DNA of 64,000 bases, from NCBI GenBank assembly GCA_013398055.1, contig VZRS01014200.1, positions 1 through 64,000 of the forward strand. The letters run 5' to 3'. Shown here one piece after another: positions 36,401-48,400 of the stretch. Each line of letters starts with the position of its first letter. The first letter of the stretch is position 1. Below the pieces are notes generated by a model. The model searched no databases, was not told the DNA's origin, and worked only from the letters and a program-made list of their open reading frames with translations. The DNA is from Ifrita kowaldi (Eukaryota; Chordata; Aves; Passeriformes; Cinclosomatidae). The position numbers were made by a program, and so were the translations under genes.

Positions 36401-39400
36401 AGACCACAGCATCTGGCAGGGATTTCGCTACAGCCAGCTCACCAGCAGCAACAATTCAGGAATTAATAGAGCCAGGCTGGCAGGATGCAGGAACATCATC
36501 CATTTAGTGTCATATTGCGAGACTTTTAATTACTGGGGGAATATGGAGTCATGTAATGATTACAAGAACAAATACTTAAAGTGTGTGGAAATTAACTGAG
36601 CCTTGGCAGTAATTAAGCTTGAAGATTAATCAGTCGTTAGCAAATAACACCCTTTGCAGGCTAACCACCATGTGGGGGAGAGGGATGACCAGGGATGCCA
36701 GTGCTGCAGACCCCAGCCTTCCCCTCTGCCGTGTCCCTGTGGGATGAGGTGGGCAGGGGCAGCCCAGCTCCTGGAAAAGGGATTCTCCAACCCCCAGCAC
36801 TGCTGGGTTATGGTGCCAGCTTGAGTCAGCCACTTCAGACCACCTCCTCCCCTCTCTCCCTCCCTCCCTCCCAAGAACTTCCCAGCAAGAGATCAACACT
36901 TCCCCTACAAACTAATATTTCCCTTGCCCAGTAAACAGCTCTCCAGGAGGCTTCCATAAGTACTCGTAATTTCCTTCCCCTCTGATGATTTACGAGGGTT
37001 GCATTCAATTAACAGCAGTATTGATTTTGCTGCAGCTGACTGGCAGGCTGCTCGCCCTCGTTAGGGAATCCATCCTTCCCTTCCCAGCACGGGCAGGGTG
37101 CGGGCAGGATGCATCAGCAGGGAGCCCAGGCAGGGCTGGAGAAGGGATCCAGCAACACCTGGGGCTCGCAGGTGCAGCCTGTGTCCTTATCCCAGCCTGA
37201 TGTCCCACAAAACCTTTGGGCAGCTCTTCTAAGGGGAAGAAAATTGGACATTTGGGACATTTGGGTTTTCCAAGAGTTTTATCTAAAGCATTGCAAGGGG
37301 CTGCTGCGCTACAAATGGAGGCACCTGTGGAGTATTCAATCAGACAGCCCCTGTGGAGCAGAAAAGATTTTGGAGCGAGGTTCAGCTTGGAAAGCTCGGG
37401 AGGCTTTCCAAGGCAGGCCATTAATTCCCCCCGTATCTTCAGACTTCTCCTTGCACTTTCCAAGGGGTAAAGCCACCCCAACCCTCTGCTCGAGTGGTAC
37501 AGTGCTCACAGGTTATCCCATAAAGCCCAGCAAAGCCTTCACCTCCTTCCTCTCAGCAGGGGCTCAGCAAAACCCAGCCTTGCTGATTCCATTGAGATCC
37601 AGCCTTAAGCAGGAGAGCACTTTGTGAAAACAAGAATTAATCCACTTTTGGGCAACTGGAACCGCAAAGCCCCCGCTGGCGGCTGTGCTGAGCGGGAAGG
37701 AGACGAAGGCGGCAGCCGTGCCAAGCCGGGACGCTTTGAAGACTGAAATCCCTTTGAAATTAGCACCCTTTAATTGTATTATCTTTCCCTGACAGCCTCA
37801 AGTCGGTCACTGGTGATCAAAGAGACGGAGACAGGGAGGGAAGGAGACAAGCCCTTGGTGGAATCCCGAGATCCTAACGAGGAACAGCACCTGGGTGTAT
37901 CCGTGGGGCTGATCCGGGTCCAGGAGATATTGCTGGGTCCTGGTGCAGTTGGGGGGGCCCAATCCCACCTCAGCACAGGGAGTGCCCTGGTTACCCTCAA
38001 AGGGACAGGGACCTCAGCACCCCCACTCCACAGGGTCTCAGCCCAGCTGCTTTTGGATTCCCCCGGGATGCTCTGCTCAGCTCCAGACAGCACCCAAAGG
38101 TGTGGGGTCAGCACAGAGCCAGGCTCTGCTCAGAGCAGGGTGGCTCTGCACCCTTCCAGCTGCCTCATGCACCCCTCAGAGGGCCGGGACAAGTGAGGAA
38201 AGGGCACCCTGGATGAGGGAGCACACGTGGCAGCAGAGACAGGGCCACTCAAACCTGCTGAGACCCAGCACAGCTGCAACACTTCCAATACATCCCCTCT
38301 GGCCACAGACCTCAGCCAGACCCAGGGCTGCAGGGAAGGAAGGCAGCGCTCGGGAAATGCTTCCCAAGTGTTGGCAAGTGCTGCCAGTGCTTCATTAGGG
38401 ACTGTCACAGCAAAATCCCACCCTCAAGAAACTCCCTCATGGTGACTGCTTCACCTGGAGATGCTCTGCCCCACGACCAGAAACGGACCTTCAGCGGCCA
38501 GGTGAGAACAAGGAGAGGAGACAGATGGGTTCGGATGCAGAATCAAGTGAAGAGAATTGATTTTCCTTTAGGGGTGATTTATAAGGAGCAAAAGGTGATA
38601 AACTAGTTGCCTCTGACTTTCTGTTCCTGAACATTAAGACATCTGTAATCTCAACCACTCAGGCCCATCTGAGCACACACACAAAACCCGAGGCTGTTTC
38701 GATGTGGGTCCATCAGCTCCCATCCTCTCTGGTCTCTCCAAGAGATGGCCTCAAAGTCATCACTCACACAGCAGATCTGAAACACCAAATCCCCATCTGC
38801 AGCCATTGGTGCCTGCCCATAGAAACGCTTTTAAGTTTATCTGGTGGCTGCTGGTGTAGAGAAACTACCATCACCTGCAATTACTGGTTCTTTTAACACA
38901 AGACTGGCCAAGAAAATCATTAAATGTGAACAAGCACCTTCCAGTGGCCGGCTCTAATAGCCCTGTCCACTCCTCTCTGGGATTATTGGTGATCTCATTC
39001 GCTTGGGTACCAGCCAGCCTGGGAACGACAAAATCCCCAGCACCTGCCACTGCTGAGGCAAATTATATTTTCTCAGTGCTGGAAATGATGCTACATAAAA
39101 GGCAGGACCACGCATTCCACGGCTGCCTGTGCAGCTCTAACTCAGGTGTGCAGGTACCGTGGCAGAGCTCAGCCTTTAATTACAGGCTCGCTTACTCTGT
39201 TTTCCATTATAGGCACAAAAGAGGCTCGTGAGGAAAGGGAGGGAGAGGGATGGAAATGCTGATGGGAACAGGGAAAAGCACAGCGATGGCAGGAGGTGGA
39301 GGTGGGAATGTTGTGTGGGAGCCAGCAGGATGCACCACAGCTCCTGTGCTGTCAGCACAGGACACGGCAGGGGTGACCCCTGCACGTCACATCCCTGCCA

Positions 39401-42400
39401 TCCACCTCTCATGTGTCACCCGAGGCTCCACCTGAGCAAAATCCACACTGGCATCTTTTCCCCATTGCCAAGTTTGTCCCTAGTGCTGCCCCTCTGCTTT
39501 TCCATCTCTGCTCCCCCAGCACTGGTTACCATTTGTGCAGGTCTTGGCCTGACACTCAAATTAGTACCAATGAATGTTTAAAGGCTCCCAGAGCACAGGG
39601 AGGTGTCTCTTTAGTGAATCAGCTAGGAAGGTCTGATGGCATCTCTCACGCTGCCAGCTGAGATGGGCATCACAGGGAGCCAGGGCATCATTTTAAGCCC
39701 TTCTGCATATTTAAGCCTTGCTCAACTCCGAGGCTGAGCACATCAGCCCTGATTCCAAACAACCGCCAGTTCCACAGCTACCCAAGGAGTACAGGCACAG
39801 AGCCTGTCCTGAGCTCAGGGAGCACATCCCACACGCCAGGTGCTGCTGCAGGCCTCGGCAAGTCCCACCTCCAGCTGCACCACAGCACAGCGCTGCAGAC
39901 ACTCCCCCACCACCACACCCGCAGCTGGGACAGCTGCTTCAGGAAATCAGGAAATATCCCAAGTTGGAAGGGACCCGTAAGAATCACTGAGTCAAATCCT
40001 GGCCCTGCACAGGGCAGCCCCAAAAATCACACATTGTGCCTGAGTTCAAATGCTTCTTGAACTCTGACAAGCTTGGGGCTGTGACCACTAATCCTAAAAA
40101 TCACAGTTCAGAAATCCCAAACGAAAAGGTTCCAGAAATGGCAAACGAGACTAAACAAGATCTCCCCAAGCCCCATGTCCCGTTGGGCCCCGCCACCCCC
40201 ACAGAGCACCTCAGCACCTTGGGGTGCTCTGCTCCTGCAAAGCCCTCGCGCCCAGTGCTGCTCCACAGGGTCGGACTGACCTGTCCAGAGGGAATCGTGC
40301 TTCATCTCCTCTGTGGAAGTCAGTGCTGTTCTCCAGCCTGGCCAGGATGTCCATCCTCTTCATCAGCATCTCCAGCATGTCGCTCATCCTGCGCAGCACC
40401 CCTCGGGACTCCAGCGCGCCCATCACTGCGGCACAGAGAGCAGGTGAGACCCGGCTGGCACTGACAGACCCCACCCAGGGAACCCCCTGCCCACGGCTCC
40501 AGCCCCACAGCTGCCCGTGCTCCTGTGCCCCCCTGCCCCACGGGTGGGCTCGGTGGGGTATGGATCGTCTCGGTGCCCTGCTGTCCCCGATGTCCCCGCC
40601 CTGGCTCTGCCATCGTCCTGCCCGAGCAGGGTAAAATCCCTGCCTGTGCCCAAATCCAGCTGGGCTCCTCCAGCTTGGGACAGCCAGTGGTTAACTCAGC
40701 CCTGGATCCAGCCCCCTCCCCTGCCTCTCCAGGCATGAACTCCTGACTTATCCACCTGATCCGGCCTGCTCCGTGGGCTTATGGAAAACTGACTTTATTC
40801 CCAAGCACCAACCAAACAGCCTTTCATTTGGCACTTTCTATTTCTCACTCTCCAGGGCCCACCTAGGCCAGCATCCTGCCTTTGACAGCAGCCTGCAGGG
40901 GACGCTTAAGGAAGAACACGGGAAACTGAGCAAAGAGGTGGTTCTCCCCCAACACATCCTCCCAGCAGCACCGGATTTTCCTGTTACAGAGAAGAATTTA
41001 TTTTCTGCCCAAATCTGCACTGGGGTGGGTGGCCCAGCACTGGAAATAGCTCTGTCTCAAGTGCTGCATCTCAGAAAGCCCCCGCAGCAGGGAAGGCCCC
41101 CAGCTCCCAGCCCTATTTAACACTGTTTCCTATGGGTTTGCATGGCACTGACCCGCTACCACATGGAAAGCACAGGGGGATCCAGGAGCTCCTGGCTCCC
41201 GGCTTGATTTGCCACCTAGTGACAGGCAGCCTGAGCCTGGAGCCAGGGAACAGAAAATAAAGCTCCTGTTTCATCTCAGCTCGGCTCATTTCGCGTTGGT
41301 AATAACTTAATCAGTGCATAATCCCCTGAACCTCTCCCGTTTAGCTTATCTCCACTGTTCCACTCACATGTGCTTTCCAAGAGGCAGCACATATTTAATT
41401 TAGGGAGCAGCAGGGGCCGGGGGGGCGGCGCTGGGAAGGTGAGCGGCTGCTGGACACCCTGGGTGGCCATCAGGTGGCTATCAGGTGGCTATCAGGACTT
41501 AGGGACGCCTCATGCACCTCCAAACAGATGCACAACCAGTCTTGCAAAGCCAGAGGGAGGTTGGGATCCCCTACCCTGGCACAGCCCCCTGCAGCCAGCC
41601 CAGCCAGGGCGGTGGGATGGATCAGGGCATTCCAATGGCATTGTGTGCCAGGGACAGCCCTGGCACGGGCTTCTCCTCACCACAGGGGCTGACTGAGCAC
41701 GTGAAACAGCACAGAGGCCTCAGTGTGGGGTCTGGATGGCTCGGATGCTCAGGTGAGAGCAGGGTATCGGATCAGGGGCACGGTGACAGCTCCTGCTGCT
41801 GCAGAGCTGCAGCCCCGGCTCCATTCGCGCTCCCCCAGGAATTCCCCCACTATTCAGCCACAGCTCCCAGGGGTTGGGAAGGCTGCTTCCCAGGGAGGGC
41901 TGCTTCCCAGGGAGGGCTGCACTGGCACTGCAGCTGAGCTGGAGGCCCCAGCCCCTCACACTCCTCTGCCAGGTTCTCACCCCGGCGGGCGCTGGGATAA
42001 CATCGGATCGCTGCGGCTCTGTCGGAGGCACGGCACACGAACACAGGGTTATGAGCCCTCCAAGAAGCTGACACCGGGCCAGTCAGACCTCGCCAAGGGC
42101 TGCCTTCCACGCTTGGCTGAGATTATCAGCAGCACATTATTTTTCCTGACACTATCTAACAAAACAGAAGAAACATTCAGAGCAAAAGCAATTGCTCAAA
42201 CAAAAAAAGGACAAACCACCATTCATGGAGATTGAAACCGGGCTCTTCCCCAAACATGCCCTCAGTTCCATGGCAAGAAGTCAGTGACTTCTGCTTGAAT
42301 CAGTGGGTGCCCGAGGTGCTGTGCAGCCTTGGGTCTCCCTGGGTGGGTTTGGGAACACAGGAGCCACCTGTGCCCATCCCACCAGGAAGGTCACCTTGTC

Positions 42401-45400
42401 CCCTGGGTGATAGAAAAGTCACAGCCTGTCCCACAGAAGAGCAGCAGCACTAATGAGCCTGCAATTGAAAGATGCTATGGGGGTAAAAAAGTGGAATCTT
42501 GAACCCTGGAGCTCCATTTTGACAAGGCTGCCCCAAACACAGCTGAACAAATCAGGACAAGGCACAGTCAAGGGAAACAGAACAGCTCTGAGACGGGCTT
42601 AAATCAGAAAATCCACTTTAGTTATTTGTCCACAGCCTGAGCCCATCCCTCCCACAGCTGAGCTGTGTTCATGTGTTGCAGCCCCCAGCACCCTCCGTCC
42701 ACCCCAGGACTGACCACCCCCCAAATGGGGATTTCCACTCAGAATTTGCTCCTGCTCTGACATCCCAGCACAGGCAGCAGGGCAGAGCTTAGACCCTGAA
42801 CTAAGTTTTTGAGTGAGACAGTGATTATTGATCCCTCTTGGATGCTCGTGTGCCACCGTGGGTGAGGCTGGAGGTCAGGAGAAGGACCTGACCCAACCCC
42901 TACAGCTGGCCACAAAGGCTCAAACCACAACCACCAGACTCCCACGGGTGAAGTCCATCCTGGCCTGGGGATTTGGATCCCAGCTTGCTTGGGGGGTCAG
43001 GTTGTGGCGATTTGCTGGGAATATGCATGGATTGTGCTTGGGAAGGCAATGGAGATGGAGATTTCCTGGCAGTCCAGGCCAGGATGCCTGCTCAGAGACC
43101 TCATCACAGAAGCACAGTGGACAAGACAGCTCTGCTCCCAAACCACTAATGAGGGGTGAGGATATTCCCACCAGGCCACAAATCCATTTCCCTCTGGATG
43201 CCAGAGAAGCCAGCAGCAAGTGGAGCCACAAGCTCCAGCTCTGCACCCCACCACCAGCCTGGCCCCCCAGCATTCCCATCAGCTTCCCTGAATTTCCCTG
43301 AGATCTCCCCTCCTGTCACTGCCACCACCCAATTCCCAGCTGCTTTCGAGCCATTCCAGGATGCTTTCCAACAGCAAAGCTCTGAGCTTTGCTGTCAACA
43401 GTGAGCCGAGATATTCCTTCTCATATAAAGAAATAAAAAAAAAATCCCAAATACTAAGTAAAAATAGTAATTAAAAAAAATCCCAGCTTTCCCTGCGTTA
43501 TCTTTTGGGGCACCCTGCCAGAAAGCAGAGCTGTGGCAGGACACATCTCCCCCAGCCCTCCCCTGGCACTCAGAGATGAAGTCGAAGCTCTTCCGCATCA
43601 ACACCTCTCTCTTTCTGTTCCTGGTCTTCGTTGTTGTTGTTGTTGTTGTTGTTTTTCCAGCAGCTTAAGGAAGCTAACAACGACCTGACATTTTTGGCAA
43701 TGATTATTACATCTCTTGGAAAGTGTGTCTCATTAAAACCAAAAGAAAGGAGGAAAAGTGCTGAAGCGACTCTTTTAAAAATGCAAGAGCCAGGATTAAT
43801 TTGTTAACCTGAAATGGAGACTCAGACACCCACCCAGGGCTGCTCAGCTGCCTGAGCCAGGCATGGAGATCCAGAGGATGGAGAAGATCCTGGCCAGGAC
43901 CTCAGGCTTCTCCCTGAAGCCAGTGATGAAAATCCCCAAGGAGACTTTACCCACAGCACTGCAGGCAGCCAGGATAAACCCAAACCCACCTCAACAGCAC
44001 AAAAGCCCAGTAAAAGAGTCCTGAAAAATAAAACAGTGCTGAAAACCACTTTCTCAACAACACAAAGCCACCAAGCTGCTAATTACAAAGGAAAAATATT
44101 CTAATTTCCCCTGATAATCAGCAATGATGGGACAACAAACACAAGTAAACCCGATCGACAGATTAATTGGAGTTTGTTAAAGTATGACAGGGTTTTGACA
44201 GCTTTCCTGAGTGGCAGCCACGCTTTCCAGGCAATCACTGAACTGACAGAGGTTTTCATAGCAGCACTAGGAAATAATGATTGCAATCAATCATATCTTA
44301 CCGGATTTCATGAGACATGCTGGTAAACACAGCAGAGGGAGGAGAATTATTTATGGGGCTTCTGAAGAGCACATAGCTAAGTAATTGGATGAAATCAGGG
44401 GAAAAAAGGAAAGCATCCCCTCAGGGTGATGTCTTGTGGAAGAAGGAATAGCTTCTCTGTGAAACCAGTGGAATAGTCAACAGCCAATATGCTCAAATCT
44501 GGATGGGTTGAAACCCAAGGGAATTCACTAATGATGCACTCGTCTTCAAAACACCTCCTTGGAGTGAAAGCAGCCGTGAGCAGGCATCGCCTCCTGCCAG
44601 GACCTGCTGCTGGAACCTCCAGGAACGGGAGCCAGGATGAGCACTCAGGGGAGTGTTGCTGCATGTGCCAACCTGAATTCAAGGGTGAAGTTCAGTGGAA
44701 CTCAATGATCCTCGTGCATCCCTCCCAGTTCAGGATAGTCTGTGTTTTTACCATTCTCTGACCATGCAGGAGTGGAGAGCAGCTGAGAAAGGAGCATCTC
44801 TAGTGCAGGGGACACCTGGCTGGGCAGCCTAGGACGGGGCTGGGACCAGTGGGGATGAGGTGAAGTGGTGCTGGCAAAGCCCAGGTTGTGCCACTGGGAA
44901 AGCAGCAGACAGGAAGGAGTTTCCTTGTGTTTTCCATGTTTTGGGATCCTGAGCACCCTCCACCACTGCTCACATCAGGAGCCCTCTCCACCCAGCACTT
45001 CCCAAGCACGGATGGAGTGTGCAGGATGTCACCCTGTCACAGAGGCTCTGGGCTGAGGCTTTCAAAAGGAGTTAAACCCCTCAGGAAAATAAAAATAGCA
45101 CTTTGGGGCATGTCCCCTTGTGCTGGTTTCAGCTGGGGTAGAGTTAATTTTCTTCCCAGTGGCTGTGTTTTGGAATTGTGCTGAGCACAGGGTTGATTTG
45201 ACAGAGATGTTTTTGTTATTGCTGAGCAGGGCTCACACAGAGCCAAGGCCTCTGCTGCTTTTCACTCTGCCAGGCTGGTGAAGAAGCTGGGGGTGCTTGG
45301 GAGGTGGCACAGCCAGGACAGGGAACCCAGACTGACCAAAGGGATATTCCAGACCCTAAGACATCATGGTCAGGGTATAAAGTGGGGGAAGAAGGAGGAA

Positions 45401-48400
45401 GGTGGGTTCTGGCATCGGTCAGCAGGTGGTGAGCAATTGCACTGTGCATCACTTGTTTGTTTCCTTTTTGTTATCATTATAATTTACTATTATTATTGTA
45501 TTTTACTTTATTTTCAATTAATAAACATTTCTTATCTCAACATACAAGTTTTACTCCCATCCTCCTCCCCATTCCACAGGGATGGAGGAGGAGGGTTGGC
45601 AGAGTGGCTTTGTGGTGCTTAATTTCCCTCTGGGTTTAAACCACGACATCCCTTTAGCCACTTGGAGTGACTCCAACCTCCCTGATGGCAGCTCCCTGTC
45701 CCTGGGTCACTCAGCCCCATCCTGCTGGGGGAGTCACACTGCTCAGCAACAGCTTCGTGCTGCAAAAATGGGGGGAAAAAACCACATTTCCACCCAAACC
45801 CAAGTTGTTTCAAGGGCAGCAAAAGCCTCCCTTGCCCATCACTGTGGGGACACAGCCTCAGCCCACATCTCCACAGACCCGTGTGAACAGCACCAAAGCA
45901 TCTCCCTGGCATTTAAAATGCAATCTCCACACTGTATTCCTAATATCCATAACCTGGCAGGTTGGCTGTTGGTTCCCTCCCTTGTCAGACATGTCACAGC
46001 CCTGCCTGGCCATCCCACAACAGCTCCAGCACAGGCAGGGGATTTGCTCAGAGATAGTGAGATATTGCTTATGTCCACTGGAAATACCAACTGAATTAAT
46101 TTCAATCTGGAGCATCATTTGCTTCGGTTTTCTCCTTTAAAGGACAACTCCAGGCTACTTAAACCCCTCAAAAGGGCAGCGCAATCTTGGAAGATTTACT
46201 GCAGAGGAAGCTGGAGGATTTCCAGTGGGGTTCAGGCAGACCCAGACCTCACTGCCCAGCTTCTGGGGGTGGTACTGATGCCTTGAGAGGCCTCCTAGAA
46301 ACAGAGACTAGACAGAAGGAAGGGAATAAAGGTGGGTATTTATTTGAAAGGCCTTCAAAGGTACCCCTGGGGAGCCAGAGGCCACTGCCAGGATGGACCC
46401 CAAGATGGATGACAGGTCACGAGTTCTTCACACTTTTATAGGTTTGGTTTATTTGCGTATCAGGGTTAATTCTCCAATTAAAGCTTCAGTTTAATGATGT
46501 AATTTCCCCTCAGCTTGCCCCCCTTTAGAGGCCTTTTGGTTTATACTTTCTGGGCCTAGGACGGTCTGGGTGTCCTTGAAGAGCAGGCCCGGAGAGGCTT
46601 TGTTATGTCTGCTCAGCACGAGAGAGCAGAAATTAACAGGCTACAAGAAACTTCAGAGTTACACACCGGGCAGTGCAGGATTTGAAAAATATAAAAGTTA
46701 GAACCTAAGGCATCAGTACCAAGGGCTGTCCTGGGCATCCCGCCCTCCCATGAGGAATTTTCTCAGGGAGCAAAGCCCCAGCCCTTCAATTGTCTGCCCC
46801 TCTGATGTTCCTCTATTTACTTGCACTATCGATTTTGATTCAAGCAGATTAAAAGACCAAAGAGCCAACTAGCCAAGGACTAACTCTGACACATAATCCA
46901 TTGCAATCAGAGCCCAGAGACCCAGCGCTAACTGCAAACAAGAAAGCCCAAGGCCAGGCTCAGGCTGGCAGCAATGGCCACCTCCTGTCTCCATCCCTTT
47001 GGGGAAGCCGCTCCAGGGAAGGACAAGGTCCCATGGGGTGGCTGCGCCCCTTCAAGGCACCCATTCCCCAGCATGGGCTCCCAGCCACTTACTGCTGCCA
47101 GCAAACCCCACCCACATCTGCCATTAAGCCGCCACAGATTGATTAATTTAAGTTACACGGAGAAAATACGGACCTGCTTAGCCAGTGCCCCAGTGGAAGA
47201 GAGCACCGGGAGCCACACAGGGAGCTGGCACAGAGCTGGAGGTGCCCACGGAGCAGCTCAGGGGCTGCTGGTGAAGCGGACGCTCCATCGATCTGCTGCT
47301 GAGCGCTGGGAACGCCGGCAGCAAAGCGGCTCCCTGGTAATCAGCCAAATTAAGCAGCCTTAAGTCACTGGCTGGCAAAGTAGATTATGTCCCACCTGCC
47401 TGCTATCACCTCCTCCTGGATTTAGCCATCTCCCCGTGCGCTGCTGTGTAAACGTGCAGCCTCGGCGGTGTTTTCCCTCGCTCTCTCTGCATCCGTGGGC
47501 AGGCAGAGCCTGGCAGGACCCTCTGTGCCCTGCAGGGCTGGTTCCAACACCGCCACAGCCCGGCCAAGCAGGACCTGGCCGAGGTGCAGCCGTGTGATTG
47601 CAGCAATTACAACCTTTCCCTGGGCTCAGGGACCCTCCTGCAGCCCCCACACAGCAGCAGTGCCTGGGGTCGATGGCAGCGGGGGGAGCGATGTGCTGCG
47701 GGAGATCCCTGCTGAGAGCCGGACCCGGCTGTGCCGTGCTGCCCAAAGCAGCACCAGCAGGTGGGGAAAAAACCCCGCTCAGCCCCAGAAATCTCTCCTG
47801 GAGGCCTCACACCACGCCTCCGGCCAGGCACTGCTCTGCCCTTCTCGCTCCCAGACTGTCACGGCAAAGCCACATCCTTGGGATCCATCGCCACCGGCTT
47901 CAGGAGCAATGAGCTGCATCTCTGCTTCCCTCCTGCAGCCCCGATGCCCCAGGAGGAGGCTGGGTACAGGAAACCACCCCGAGGTGCCCCTGTCCCAGCC
48001 CCGCTGGCTCTGGAGTCTCGTTCCTCCCTCCCTCAGCTGCAGGAACCCGAGCTGAGCCTGCAGAAGAGGGTCCTGATGATGCTTTTCTACCCAACCAGCT
48101 CCCCCTGTGCCTCCCAGCCCGAAGGAAGCCCTGGAGGAGCAGCCTGCAGCTCCACCCAAACACGTCCGCTCCCTATTTCCATACAAATAAGAAAAGGCAG
48201 GAAAATGAACAATACAAACACTCCCAGGCAGGAGCGTTTCATTGCTGCAAGGGAGAGCACAGGGCTTTTCCCCGCAACTTTTATTACTTCTTACACCGCA
48301 ACACACACACGCACCAGAGCCCTGATGTCCCCTCTGGGATATAGGGACAGTCCCACGGGACCTGCCACGAGCCAGCATTGCAGGTAAAAGGAGCCGGATC

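Larger units (their letters stand above)
29038..40280 (-). other. MGAT5B intron 3
   Basis: 11,243 bases between CAG|GTCAGT and TTTCCCAG. Contains CR1 copies at 29600-29880 and 39945-40100 and an AT-rich simple repeat at 35591-35640. AT-rich blocks at 32390-32640 and 36450-36660 may be conserved non-coding elements. No gene recognised. Confidence 0.93.

Noticed and set aside
43560..43660. Short frame ending in poly-Val
   Set aside because: Produced by the (GTT)n microsatellite.
46271..46720. DNA transposon with 15-bp terminal inverted repeats
   Set aside because: The apparent long inverted repeat arises because the 4-bp target GTAC is itself palindromic. TG...CA ends, TATA box and AATAAA order fit an LTR.
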